Shown piece by piece: positions 36,893 to 48,700 of a stretch of DNA of 64,000 nucleotides. This stretch comes from Rhizomys pruinosus. Taxonomy: Eukaryota; Chordata; Mammalia; Rodentia; Spalacidae. Numbering within the stretch: the stretch's first letter is position 1; every line of letters starts with the position of its first letter. The stretch is from NCBI GenBank assembly GCA_009823505.1, contig VZQC01010550.1, positions 3,341,906 through 3,405,905 on the forward strand. Direction: 5' to 3'. The notes under the pieces are model-generated. The model ran no database searches and was not told the origin of the DNA. It worked only from the letters and a program-made list of their open reading frames with translations. The position numbers were made by a program, and so were the translations under genes.

Positions 36893-37385
36893 GTACGATC
36901 CCCTTCCCCACAAGTAGATGTAATATTCTGCAGACTGGTTGACTAGTACTTCCAGATTTCAGAGGAATGGAACGGGGTAGCTCCAGAGCCACGGTTATCT
37001 TAGACTGTTTGTAGTACCCTAACATTTATTATGGACCTGTGTCCGATCTAGCATTTTTTTGTTTTGTGACTACTGGGTAAAACTTTAGGGGAGTGTTAAT
37101 GTAGTTAAACATTAGCTTCCACTATCCCTAAAACCAAGAATATTATGATACCTGAACCTGTAAAAGAGGTTCCTTCCTTGTTAAAATTCATCTGTTATTC
37201 CCACCAATGTATTTGGTAAATGCACTGATTTATGACTTTTTTTGTTCTATGACTTCAAGATTTCATGTTGCCTCTTCCACAATGGAACATATCATTTGGG
37301 CCAGTCTAAATCTGTTTCTATGTGGTGGTCACTCATGTGGCTCGGAATAAACTCTCTCTTATTACCTTTGGTGCAAGAGCTGTGT
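36890..37385 (+). repeat. Possible old LTR end
   Basis: AT-rich sequence that ends with GGCCAGTCTAAATCTG, then CGGAATAAACTCTCTCTTAT, a polyadenylation-signal arrangement typical of ERVL-class LTRs. No boundary or target duplication was found. The family assignment is tentative. Confidence 0.4.
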
Positions 37386-37426
37386 TTTGTATCAACAGCT
37401 CAGTAACAATAAACATAAACAGTAGA

Positions 37427-37655
37427 AGGTAAAGCTGGACCTAGTGGCATAGGCCTGTAACCCCATCTGCTCAGGAGGCTGTCAGGGGTATTGCAGTTTG
37501 AAGCTGGCTTGAGCTATAGAGTGAGTTCAAGGCCATCCTGGGCAACTTAGTGAAACACTCTCACCGTGAAAAAAAAGAGGGGGATGGGCTCAGTGGTAGA
37601 GGGCTTGGCTAGCAAGCATAAAGTCCTGGGTTCAATATTCATTGTCAGAAAAGAA
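37427..37655 (+). mobile_element. Old B1+ID composite SINE
   Basis: Diverged B1 (37427-37570), then ID core GGGCTCAGTGGTAGAGGGCT and GGGTTCAATATTCATTG. Confidence 0.8.
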
Positions 37656-37939
37656 GAAAGGGAAAATATGGGGGGAGGATTTCAGGCTAAATCTGTAGTT
37701 TTGAAATGAAGCAAAACTAATGGAAACGAAAACATTTCTAACCCAGAGTTTCCTTCCAAAATTCTCCTCTTATTTCTCTCTACCCACAAGCAGAGAGAAT
37801 GAAATGGTCACCTCCCTTGGTACAGACACAAGTAAGATGGAGATTTCTTTTAAGTCCCAGAGTTCTTTTAAAAACTTAGTGGGAGGGGGGGAACTTTGAC
37901 CAAAGTACATGATATAAATATATGAAAATGTCAGGGTGA

Positions 37940-38181
37940 GAGCTGGAGAGATGGCCTAGTGGTTAAGAGCACCGACTGCTCTTGCAGAGGACCCTGGTTC
38001 AATCCCCAGCACCCACATGGCGGCTAAGAACCGTCTGTAACTCCAGTTCCAGGAGAACTCCAGTTCCAGGGGAATCCGAGACCCTCTTCTGACCTCCGTG
38101 GCATTGCACGACATGGGTGCACAAACCTGCATGCAGACAAGTACATTCATACACATACAAAAATAAATAAAATTAAAAAAA
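37940..38181 (+). mobile_element. B2 SINE
   Basis: Target GAAAATGTCAGGGTGA at about 37923 and 38182. Confidence 0.94.
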
Positions 38182-38238
38182 GAAAATGTCAGGGTGAAAC
38201 ATATCATTTTAGACAATATATACTGATTAAATTCAAAA

Positions 38239-38378
38239 GCCGGGCATAGAGGCACATGCCTTTAATCCCAGCAGAGGCAGGGGTAGGTGGATCTCTGTGA
38301 GTTCAAAGCTAGCCTGATCTACAGCTGGGGCTATAGGGAGACCCTATCTCAAAAAAAGACCATAAATAAATAAATAGG
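38239..38378 (+). mobile_element. B1 SINE, shortened
   Basis: GCCGGGCATAGAGGCACATG to CCCTATCTCAAAAAAAGACC. Confidence 0.9.
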
Positions 38379-38479
38379 AAGAAATTTTAAAAAGTAAATA
38401 AAGATTTTTTTCTTTCTACTTCAGAATGTATCCATCTTTTAATATACCAGAGACATTTTATTTATTTATTTATTTAGTC

Positions 38480-38638
38480 TTTTTTTTTTTTTTTGTCTTT
38501 TCAAGACAGGGTCTCCCTTTAGCACCAGCTGTCCTGAAACTCACTCTGTAGACCAGGCTGGCCTTGAACTCACAAAGATCCACCTGCCTCTGCCTCCTGA
38601 GTGCTGGGATTAAAGGTGTGTGTCACCACACCCGGCTA
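38480..38638 (-). mobile_element. B1 SINE, antisense
   Basis: TGTCTTTTCAAGACAGGGTC to CACCACACCCGGCT; ACATTTTATTTATT flanks both sides. Confidence 0.93.
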
Positions 38639-38669
38639 CATTTTATTTATTAAGGTAAAATAAACACAG

Positions 38670-38995
38670 ATCTTAGGGTGGTGAGAAGGCTCAGCCCATA
38701 AAGGCCCACCACGAGCCTGACGACTTTCAGTTTGATTCCTAGGACCCACATGGTGGAAGGAGAGAACCAACTCTTTAAAGTTTTCCTCTGGTGGGGCGTG
38801 GTGGCCTAGCACTTGGGAGGCAGAGGCAGGCGGATCTTTATGAGTTCAAGGCCAGCCAGGTCTATAGAGTGAATTCCAGGACAGCTAGAGCTACAAGGAG
38901 ACCCTGTCTCAAAAAGACCAAAAAAAAAAAAAGTTTTCCTCTGATCTACTCAGGTGTGCCACTCCCCCTCCACACCACAAATGATAAAAATAAAA
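38670..38995 (+). mobile_element. B3-like SINE split by a B1
   Basis: B3-like halves at 38670-38789 and 38944-38995 around a B1 at 38790-38929. Target AAAGTTTTCCTCTG at 38776 and 38930. Confidence 0.85.
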
Positions 38996-39009
38996 CCATA
39001 TATCTGTTT

Positions 39010-39142
39010 TGTAAATTTTATTTTTTTATGTGTATGAATGTACTGTCTGAATGTAGGTTTGTGCACCTGTGTTGTGCAATGCCGTGGAGGTCAGAAGAGG
39101 GTGTCAGATTCCCCTGGAACTGGAGTTAAAGACGGTTCTTAG
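39010..39142 (-). mobile_element. B2 SINE, antisense, truncated
   Basis: Ends abruptly at AAAGACGGTTCTTAG and is followed by (CAAA)n; the tRNA-like head is missing. Confidence 0.9.
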
Positions 39143-39164
39143 ACCAAAAAACAAACAAACAAAC

Positions 39165-40256
39165 AAACAAATAAATAAACAAAACCAATACTGAAACTAT
39201 CCTGCAGGAAATAATGTTAACAGCAACAGAAATAAGACATGAAATAGTGTAATAAAATGGTTGGTTAAATGAAACAGGTTCATTTATTTTGTTTGCTTCT
39301 CATTAAATGTATGGATTGTGTCATCTTGTACTAAGGCTTGAAGCATAATTAGTGGAAAGCAGGTTTATATTTTGGAGCCATGGGGACAGTTCGTTAATAA
39401 GTCAACAGTAAAACCTGAGAACTTTCTCTTGGTACCTTCTGACCTAGAGAAAGCTGGATTCCTGCCCATGGCCTGGACTTTGTTCTGCATTTTAATGCAG
39501 CTGTGACCTACCTAGCATTGGAGCAGGGAGCATTAGGGAAGAAAACAGAAGAAATGAGGTTTCTCTGCCTTATTCATTATGGATCTGGGCATTTTTCTTA
39601 TTAAAGTAAATTTGGAACACTGCAACGTTAACTGCCATCACAGGGTTTCCTCCATGTGTGTGTAAAATGTGCAGAAAATAGAGACAACTTCATGTGTGCT
39701 CTGAGGACACGCTGACTTAGCAATCACAATATAGTATTTCTCCAGGAAATAAAACTTGAACATTCCAGGTGGTCCTCAGGGGGAGGGGCCACAGTCTTTT
39801 CTGGTTTTTTTCTGTTTAGCCATTAGCAGTCACTGCTGCCCTCTTAAGGCTTTATTCTGCTTTCCCTCCATTCTGTGTATCAGTAAAAGACAGTTACCGT
39901 GAGGGGAGACTGAGTGATTGATTCTCAGGGTGTGGTTTGAGCTGGGGTGCAACTCCATTTTCATGATGAAAGACTTAAGCCTGTAAGCTGGTTTCATCAT
40001 CATAACCTTTGGGATCCTCCTTGTGGCTTATCTGTAGTTTATTGCTTTTAATACAGTTAATATTTAGACACTTCCAGACACATGAAAGGAGCAACAATTG
40101 CTACATACCCATACACCCAGCTCACAGCTTAATAAATAGAAACACACAATAAGCCTCTGGTGCACCCCTCCCCAACTACATCTCCTTCTCTCTCCTATAG
40201 GGAGAACCATTATCTTGGATTTAATGTCTATAGTACCCTTGTTATCCATTTTTAAG
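39165..40256. other. Presumed BTD intron 1, longest SINE-free stretch
   Basis: About 1.1 kb without SINEs. No ORF above 66 codons and no biotinidase-like sequence. The copy at 49290-50366 is nearly identical. Confidence 0.5.
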
Positions 40257-40261
40257 GTGTC

Positions 40262-40619
40262 TGTGGTGGTTTGAATGAGTGTCCCCCATAGGCTTTAAGT
40301 ATTCAGACATTTTGTCTCCAGTTGGTGGCACTGTTTTTGGAGGTCTTAGAAGGTGTGGCCATGCTAGAGGAAGTATGTCACTGGGGGTAGGCTTAGTGAG
40401 TTTAACAAGCCTTGTGGTCTCAAGTCGCTTCTCTCTGCTTCCTGTGCTCTTTGCCAGATGTGACCCTTGGCTTGCTGCTCCAGCTCCAGCCGCCATGCCT
40501 CCCGCCACAATGGACTCTAATTCCCTGGAACCGTCAATCGTAAGCTCAAATAAACTCTTCCTTTTATAAGTTCCTTGGTCATGGTGTTTTGTCACAGCAA
40601 CAGAAAAGTGACTAATACA
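40262..40619 (+). repeat. 5' LTR of the MaLR element
   Basis: 358 bp with CAAATAAACT (polyadenylation signal AATAAA near 40546) followed by the conserved TTATAAGTTCCTTGGTCATG end. The 96-codon ORF across it is a chance frame. Confidence 0.88.
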
Positions 40620-42061
40620 GTAATTTGGTACCAGAGAGTGGGCTGTTGTCTGTGAAGAACCTGACCATGTGGATGTTTGGAGAAATGTGGAAGACTGGAA
40701 CTTTGGGCTAGAAAAGCTATTGACTACTGTAAGCAGAGCTTAATGGGCCATTCTAGTAGAAGCCTGGAAGAAAGCATGGCTGCAAAAAAATGTAGTTCCA
40801 GAGGAAAATACAGACTTAGGCAGCAACTGGGATATTTTTATTAAGAGTCTTGCAGCAGTTTTGCCCACAGCCACAAATGCTTGCCCTGATGCTAAGTTGA
40901 AAAGCAATGGACTAATTTCTTTGGCAGATGATATTTCAAGCAGCCTAACATAGAAATGGTGTGGTGCTTGGCTTTTTAATGGTGAATATTATACAGATCT
41001 ACAGTGGAAAAAAGAGCAATGGGGCAGAAGAGAAATAGAAGAAGGTACAGTTGGATTTGAAAAGTACACTAGGAAGATAAAGGTGTGGCCAGGCATGTGA
41101 TGAGAAGGGTCCCTTTCATAAGGAGACTAAAGTGATTAAGGAGAGGCAAGATATTACAAGTAAACAATGGAAAGGTGAGAAATGGATTAGGAGAGGCCTC
41201 GAGATTTAACAGTAAAACCACAGAATCATCCCCTTTCAGGCAAGGACTACACACCCAGCTATCCTCCAACTTTTGAAAGGAAATACTGAAAGCGTTTTTC
41301 TACTCCAACAAGTCCAGGGCGAAAAAAAATTGCACAACAATGTGGTTAAAGTAGGAGAACAGTCCCATCCCGAACGTTACTTGCAGCCATTTGTTTGCAA
41401 TTTCGTTCACTTTGGGTCTCTTTAGAGGCATGAAGTTTGCAAAGAGTGAAAGGGCCATCAGTTCTTCCTCCACGGTTTCAGAGAGCCACAGAGGCCAGGC
41501 TAGAGTGCAGCAGGGCATCTCTGAATAAAGAACCCTGATATGCCATTTCTGAACCTGTAATTGTTAAGCCTGGTTGGCAGCAGAGACCCCAAGAAGACAT
41601 TCGAGATGCCCCCAGACCTTTAGATATTTGCCAAGAGAGCTGCATACATGAGGGGTACCAAGCCAAGAAAGAGATTTATGTTGCAAGCAAAGCTGGAAGA
41701 GTTAGCCATCTAAGCCCTTTGGAAGTCAAGCCCCAGAAGTTGCAACTGGAGCTACTGGACTTGGAGTTTGCCTGCTGGTTTTTGGTCTTGTTTTGGTCAG
41801 ATATTTCCTCACTATGCTCTCTATTCCTCCCTTTTGGAACGGAATGTGTATTCGTTCCACTGTACATTGGGAGTTTGGTAATTTGCCTTTTGATTTATAC
41901 GAGCTTACATTAGGAGAATTCACTGAGTCTCAGAAGAGACTTTGGACTGTAGACTTTTGAATGGCATTGAAACTGGTAAAGACTATGGGGATTTTTAAGG
42001 TTGGACTAAATGCATTTTGCATTTTATATGGTCAGGAGCCTATGGGGGCCAGGGAGTGGAA

Positions 42062-42419
42062 TGTGGTGGTTTGAATGAGTGTCCCCCATAGGCTTTAAGT
42101 ATTCAGACATTTTGTCTCCAGTTGGTGGCACTGTTTTTGGAGGTCTTAGAAGGTGTGGCCGTGCTAGAGGAAGTATGTCACTGGGGGCAGGCTTAGTGAG
42201 TTTAACAAGCTTTGTGGTCTCCAGTCGCTTCTCTCTGCTTCCTGTGCTCTTTGCGAGATGTGACCCTTGGCTTGCTACTCCAGCTCCAGCTGCCATGCTT
42301 CCCACCACAATGGACTCTAATTCCCTGGAACCGTCAATCGTAAGCTCAAATAAACTCTTCCTTTTATAAGTTCCTTGGTCATGGTGTTTTATCACAGCAA
42401 CAGAAAAGTGACTACTACA
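42062..42419 (+). repeat. 3' LTR of the MaLR element
   Basis: Same length as the 5' LTR with about 11 substitutions. It is followed by the GTGTC target repeat. Confidence 0.88.
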
Positions 42420-42424
42420 GTGTC

Positions 42425-42960
42425 TTAGTGTATTTTCTGTTGTCATAAAAGAATACTTGAGACTAGGTATTATTTACTTATTTGGGGGTGCTGGGGTTGG
42501 GTCTAGAGCCTTGCGTATACTAAGGGATCATTTGACCAATCAGCTATAGTCATGTCATTTTTTTTCCTATTTTTAGTTTTGAGGCAGAGTCTCTGAGTTA
42601 CCCAGGCAGATCTTTCTTTAGCCTCCCAGGTAGCAACCGACACTAAGTAATTTATAAGAAAAGTTATTTTTGCTCTCTGTTCTAGGGTATCAGAAGCCCA
42701 AAGCATGGTGCTGATATCTCCTCAGCTTCTGGTGAGGGCCTCAGAGCAGAAGGGCCCACAGACATGAGGAAGAGAGGAAAGAGGGCCAGCTTCACCCAAA
42801 TGGCTAATGTATTGGGAAACAAGAAGCTTGCATTCATTCTTGAGGATAGCCTGCCCAGATACCTCCCATCAGACCCCACCTTCTTCCAACACAAGACTTT
42901 TTAGTGACCCATTCAACCCATATCAGATGTTTAGGCTATTTAACAGTGTTCTCTGAATGT
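42425..42960 (+). repeat. Ancient interspersed repeat with an antisense B1+ID insertion
   Basis: AGAATACTTGAGACTAGG at 42450 and AAGCATGGTGCTGATATC at 42701 resemble old MaLR-type LTR sequence. Between them (about 42480-42645) lie ID-like and B1-like antisense blocks, bounded by similar GAGACTAGGTATTATT and GACACTAAGTAATTTA. The family is not certain. Confidence 0.4.
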
Positions 42961-43089
42961 TTTTGTATGTCTCCTTGTTGTACGCTGGTGTGAGAGTTTC
43001 TGTGTATGCTACCGGTATGTGGAGTCATTATCACTTTTATCAGAAATTGCCTATTGGTCTCTGAAATCTTTGTAAGAACTTACATTCAG

Positions 43090-43230
43090 CCGGGCGTGGT
43101 GGTGCATGCCTTTAATCCTAGCATTTGGGAGGCAGAGGCAGGCGGATCTTTGTGAGTTCAAGGCCAGCCTGGTCTACAAGGACAGCTGGGGCTACAGGGA
43201 GACCCTGTCTGGAAAAGACCAAAAAAAGAA
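43090..43230 (+). mobile_element. B1 SINE with a small internal deletion
   Basis: GCCGGGCGTGGTGGTGCATG; AGAACTTACATTCA flanks both sides. Confidence 0.93.
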
Positions 43231-43315
43231 CTTACATTCATACCAACTTTGTGTGAGAAAATTCTTTTTCTCTATCCTCAATGGGAAGCTTAATTTTTTT
43301 TTTTTTCTAAATCTA

Positions 43316-43675
43316 GACAGGCCTGGTACTACATGCCTAGAATTCTAGCACCTGGGAGGTAGATCAGAAGGATTAGGAGTTCAAGTTCATCTCAGCTCAT
43401 AATGAGTTCAAAGCCAGCCTAGGTTGCATGAGACCCTGTCTCAAAGAAATAAATAAAATAAAAAAGCCATGAGGAGCTAGAGAAATGGATGGTTCAGTGG
43501 TTAAGAGCACTGTCTGCTGTTACAGAGGACCCAGTTTCAATTCCCAGAATCTACATAGCAGCTAACAACTGTCCACAACTCCAGTTCCAGGAGATCTGAT
43601 GCCTTCTTCTGACCTCCGTGTACTTACACACATGCAGGCAATACACTCAAACACATAAAATAAAAATAAGAAATA
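43316..43675 (+). mobile_element. Old B1 followed by a B2-like SINE
   Basis: Diverged B1 at 43316-43462 and B2-like element at 43474-43675 (GGAGCTAGAGAAATGGATGG). Confidence 0.8.
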
Positions 43676-43679
43676 AAGC

Positions 43680-44075
43680 AGTGGCGCACGCCTTTAATCC
43701 CAGCACTTAGGAAGCAGAGGCAGGCGGATCTCTGTGAGTTCAAGGCCAGCCTGGCCTACATAGTGAGCTCCAGGACAGCTGGGACCAAAGGGAGACCCTG
43801 TCTCAAAAAGACCAAAAAATAATAATAAATATATTTTTAAAAGACATGAAAGTTGGGGCTGGAGAGTTGGCCTAGCAGTTAAGAGCACCGACTGCTCTTG
43901 CAGAGGACCCGGGTTCGATCTCCAGCACCCACATGGTGGCTGAAAACCATCTTTAACTCCAGTTCCAGGGGAATCCAACACCCTCTTCTGACCTCTCTGG
44001 CATTGCATGACACAGGTGCACAAACCTACATGCAGACAGTATATTCATACACATACAAAAATAAATAAATAAAAA
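43680..44075 (+). mobile_element. B1 followed by a B2
   Basis: B1 lacking its first bases at 43680-43830 and B2 at 43856-44075; AAAAGACATGAAAGT flanks the B2. Confidence 0.92.
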
Positions 44076-44140
44076 AGACATGAAAGTCGAAAGGGGGCTA
44101 GAGGAAGGAGCTTAGCAAGAGGGGTAAGAAACATGATCCA

Positions 44141-44365
44141 GGGGCTGGAAAGATAGCCTAGCAGTTAAGAGCACTGACTGCTCTTGCAGAGGACCCGGGT
44201 TCTATCCCCAGCACCCACATGGCAGCTAAGAACCGTCTGTAACTCCAATTCCAGGAGAACTCCAGTTCCAGGGGAATCTGAGACCCTCTTCTGACCTCCG
44301 CGGCATTGCACAACACGTGTGCACAAACCTACATGCAGACAGTACACTCATACACATACAAAACT
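44141..44365 (+). mobile_element. B2 SINE
   Basis: GGGGCTGGAAAGATAGCC to CATACACATACAAAAC, followed by (TG)n. Confidence 0.93.
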
Positions 44366-44659
44366 TATATTGTGTGTGTGTATGTGTGCATGAATGTACG
44401 TGTTGCTAAAATTCCTCCTGGGAAGCACCACCACCACCACCACCCAGGCCCCTTCTCCCTTGGTCCCTAAGACAAAGTAAGGTACAGAAGTGTTGGGGCT
44501 CCCCTACCAAGGCTGCACTGGAAAGTCTACATCCTGGCAGCCACATAAAATGGCAAGAGAGTTGCCTCTTTCCAGCTTCCTCCATGTATACTCCTAGTCC
44601 CTTGCCCTTGTGTAACTAGGGCTGACCAGTGGTTGGAGGCGTGACTGACTGCATGACTG

Positions 44660-45065
44660 CTGGGTGGCTTTAGTGTCAACTTAGCACACCTGGGTCGAAG
44701 GAGCCTCAGCTGGGGGTTATCTCCATCGGAGTGGCCTGTGGCCACGTCTGTGGGGTATTTTCTTGATTGTTGGGTGATGTCGAGGGGCCCAGCCCACTGT
44801 GGGCGGTGCCATCCCTGGGCAGGTTGTTCTGTATTGTATAAGAAAGCAGGTTGAGCATGGGCCAGGGGGGCAAGCCAGTAAGCAGTGTTCCTCCATGACC
44901 TGTGCTTCAGCTCCCGCCTCCAGGTTCCTGCCTGAGTTCCTTCCTTGGCCTCCCTGAGTGATGAGCTGTGACCCAGGGGAGTTGTGAGCCAAATAAACCC
45001 TTTCCTCCCTAAGTTGGTTTTGGTCAATCTATTTTGTCACAGCAATGGAGAAGCCAACTGGAACA
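44660..45065 (+). repeat. Solo LTR, second MaLR-like type
   Basis: It begins near TTTAGTGTCAACTTAGCAC, contains GGGCCCAGCCCACTGTGGG and the signal CAAATAAACCCTTTCC, and ends CTGGAACA. No internal region follows. The same LTR type occurs antisense at 58894-59655. Confidence 0.75.
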
Positions 45066-45324
45066 CTGATTTTTTTTTCCTGGCCCTTCCCCTCTTGGGG
45101 GGCTCCAACCAACAGGTTTGTCTGTGATGACAGTAAGCAAGTGAGCGCAGCCAAGCTTGGGAAGAAGGCTTTGTCCACAGCTTGACCTTCAGAGGACAAT
45201 TGTATGCTACAGTGTGTATGTATGGTGTGTATGTATGTGTTTGTGTGTCTGTAATACATACATAAGTATATTGGCATGAAGTTTTCACTTGTGAATCACC
45301 TATTTATATATTTTGACCATTTCT

Positions 45325-45446
45325 TTTTTATTTATTTTTATTTTATGTATGTGAATGTATTGTCTGCATGTAGGTAGGTGCCTGCACATTGCATGTAGTC
45401 ATGCAGTGCCCACGGAATTTCTTTTTTTTTTTTTTTTTTTTTTTTT
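45325..45446 (-). mobile_element. B2-like SINE, antisense, broken off at the N
   Basis: TTTTATGTATGTGAATGTAT to CCCACGGAATTTC, then poly-T. The full locus is seen at 55580-55960, where a B1 (55676-55826) interrupts the B2. Confidence 0.88.
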
Positions 45447-45447
45447 N
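45447..45447. other. Single N: assembly gap before a 10-kb repeat copy
   Basis: One ambiguous base after a poly-T run (45422-45446). The next base begins a copy of sequence from 35430 onward. Confidence 0.97.
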
Positions 45448-45740
45448 CCATCTCCAGTCAGTCTCCTCCCGGCTCCGCCATTCGCCGGCAACGTGTCTGC
45501 AGAGGCGGGACGAGCGGGCGGCCGCGGCCTATGCCCAACAGGTGAGCAGCTCGGCCTCTGAGGCAGCCCGCCATGTCCTCTGCCTTTCCAGGGGTCCGCA
45601 CAGCGCGAGCAGCACACGCGCCGCTCCTCGAGGACGACGGTGGGCGGGGAGCGAGCGGGAGGGGGCGTGGCTTGGAGCCTAGTCCCGGGCCCCGCCCCGC
45701 TGCCAGGGCTTCTGGCTGGCTGGGTGCCTAGGGCAGTTAG
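45448..45740 (+). repeat. Copy of the CpG island and putative BTD exon 1
   Basis: Matches 35430-35722, including the CAACAG|GTGAGC donor. Nothing of HACL1 exon 1 is duplicated because the copy begins 173 bp beyond its ATG. An automated annotation would give a second first exon here. Confidence 0.9.
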
Positions 45741-48700
45741 CTAACGGATGCTGGGAACAGGGGTGGCTTTAGTGAGGACAAATTGACGGACGCCTTGGTG
45801 TGTGGGGCGCCTTGTCTTGTGCCGTTTGGATTCAGGATCTTGCGGCTGTTGCACTCTTGGAGGTCGTGCAGAGTAGCATAAGGCTGTGAACTGGAGCATA
45901 CGTACTGCTGTGATCTTAGACGTTCTTCACACCCTGCGCCTGTCCCCATTGGTCCACTCTAATGTCCCAGGACCTGGAGAGATAACAGTCGAGTGCCATC
46001 TCTCACATTAACTCTTCGTCGGCTCTCCAAAGTCAGAAATACAGCTTTTCACAATTCTTAGTCTCAGCCCTTGCATCAGATGTCCCTACTTGCAGTTTGC
46101 AATTTTTGAGGCTTTCCCTCTAGTCACTCATTTAGACATCTCTGTGAAACTGAAGTTCTTTTATTCATTTTTATTTTGTTTCACATAAATTTATTTGAAA
46201 ATATTTATGGTAAGAATTTACTTTTAAGACAGTGTGGATAGATACTTCATTCATGTTTAAAAATCAACAGTCATTCTTTTTCTAACCTTATAAAGCTAGA
46301 GCCTGACTGCTTCCTGCTTGCAGAGAGAGCCACATCACAGAGAAGGCAGAAAGCCTGGCCGGATCGTGAACGCACGAGTGGGGGGGTGGATTGGGGGGTT
46401 TTGAGTATTCTGGTACTAGCCAAATGGCGTGATCAAGTGATTCAATGCAGAACTACTGAAATGCCAAAGGTCTTTCATGTTTTCATCGTAGGAAATCTTC
46501 TGTCAACTGGTTGAATTCATTTGCAAAACGTAAATGCAGGTTAGTTGTTTTGCCTTCTGGCATCAGATGATCAAATTCACCCTCCCCCCCCCCCCCCCCA
46601 CCCCCCCCACCACAACAAAATCACACCAAACAAACAAACCAAAAACAACAAAAGCAAAACGTTCCAAAGAATACTGCTGTAAGAAAATGATCTTCCCTCA
46701 AACGCACAGGAAGGCCATCCAATATTGATGTATTCTGTTGCAAGGAGATGAGGTTTGGAGCAGGATTTCTTTGCTGGGCCGACGTTTCTTTTCCTGAAGA
46801 AAATTTACTTTAATACAGCATATATGGTGTTGTTAAAGATTCCGCACAGACTCAGGCGGCTGGCTAGATGGTTTTCACAGGAGGAACTGAAAGGAACTGC
46901 ACACAGTCTGCAACCTGAGTCTTGATCCCTAGGACCCACAGGATGTGGAATAAGAAAACTCACTCACAAATTGGGCTTGTACCAACGCATGTGCTCTCCC
47001 CTCCCCCCAAGATAAATAAATGTAGTACGATCCCCTTCCCCACAAGTAGATGTAATATTCTGCAGACTGGTTGACTAGTACTTCCAGATTTCAGAGGAAT
47101 GGAACGGGGTAGCTCCAGAGCCACGGTTATCTTAGACTGTTTGTAGTACCCTAACATTTATTATGGACCTGTGTCCGATCTAGCATTTTTTTGTTTTGTG
47201 ACTACTGGGTAAAACTTTAGGGGAGTGTTAATGTAGTTAAACATTAGCTTCCACTATCCCTAAAACCAAGAATATTATGATACCTGAACCTGTAAAAGAG
47301 GTTCCTTCCTTGTTAAAATTCATCTGTTATTCCCACCAATGTATTGAAAATGCCTTGATATGACTTTTTTTGTTCTATGACTTCAAGATTTCATGTTGCC
47401 TCTTCCACAATGGAACATATCATTTGGGCCAGTCTAAATCTGTTTCTATGTGGTGGTCACTCATGTGGCTCGGAATAAACTCTCTCTTATTACCTTTGGT
47501 GCAAAGAGTGTTTTGTGTACACAGCTCAGTAACAAAAACATAAACAGTAGAAGGTAAAGCTGGACCTAGGTGGCATAGGCCTGTAACCCCATCTGCTCAG
47601 GAGGGCTGTCAGGGGTATTGCAGTGTGAGCTGGCTTGGGCTATAGAGTGGGTTCAAGGCCCAGACCTGGGCAAACTTAGTGAAACACTCTCACCGTGAAA
47701 AAAAAGAGGGGGATGGGCTCAGTGGTAGAGGGCTTCCTAGCAACATAAATTCCTGGGTTCAATATTCATGTCAGAAAGAAAGAAGGGAAAATATGGGGGG
47801 AGGATTTCAGGCTAAATCTGTAGTTTTGAAATGAAGCAAAACTAATGGAAACGAAAACATTTCTAACCCAGAGTTTCCTTCCAAAATTCTCCTCTTATTT
47901 CTCTCTACCCACAAAGCAGAGAGATGAAATGGTCCACCCCTTTGGTACAGACACAATAAGATGGAGATTCTTTTAATCCCAGAGTTCTTTAAAAACGTAG
48001 TGGGAGGGGGGGGAACTTGGACCAGTAAAGGAGAGAATATATGAAAATGTCCAGGGTGAGAGCTGGAGAGATGGGCCCTAGTGGTTAAGAGCACGACTGC
48101 TCTTGCAGAGGAACCCGGTTCAATCCCCAGCACCCACATGGGCGGCTAAGAACCGTCTGTAACTCCCAGTTCCAGGAGAACTCGTTCCAGGGAATCCGAG
48201 ACCCTCTTCTGACCTCCGTGCATTGCACGACATGGTTGCAACAAACCTGGCAGACGCAGACAGTACATTCATACACATACAAAAAAAATAAAATTAAAAA
48301 AAGAAAATGTCAGGGTGAAACATATCATTTTAGACAATTATATACTGATTAAATTCCAAAACCGGGCATAGAGGCACATGCTTTAATCCCAGCAGAGGCA
48401 GGGGATCTCTGTGAGTTCAAGACCTGTCTACAGTGATCCAGCCAGCTGTGGCTATAGGGAACCCTATCTCAAAAAAGACCATAAATAAAATAGGAAGAAA
48501 TTTTAAAAAGTAAATAAGCTTTTTTCTTTTCTACTTCGAAAGTAATCCATCTTTTTTAATATACCAGAGACATTTATATTTATTTATTTAGTCTTTTTTT
48601 TTTTTTTTGTCTTTTCAAACAGGGTCTCCTTAGCACCAGCTGTCCTGAAACTCACTCTGTAACCAGGCTGGCCTTGAACTCACAAAGATCCACCTGCCTC

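Larger units (their letters stand above)
40262..42419 (+). mobile_element. Complete MaLR (ERVL-like, non-autonomous) LTR element
   Basis: Two 358-bp LTRs (40262-40619 and 42062-42419) start TGTGGTGG and end TACA. They flank a 1.44-kb internal region that begins with TTTGGTACCAGAGAGTGGG after the LTR, as in mammalian MaLR elements, and ends in a purine-rich GGGGGCCAGGGAGTGGAA. A perfect 5-bp target duplication GTGTC is at 40257-40261 and 42420-42424. By eye the LTRs differ at about 11 positions (about 3%). The internal region has no meaningful ORF and no gag, pol or env. The exact subfamily (ORR1/MT type) was not resolved. Confidence 0.88.

Noticed and set aside
40279..40569. 96-codon ORF repeated at 42079-42369
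   Set aside because: It is the MaLR LTR read in one frame, present twice because there are two LTRs.
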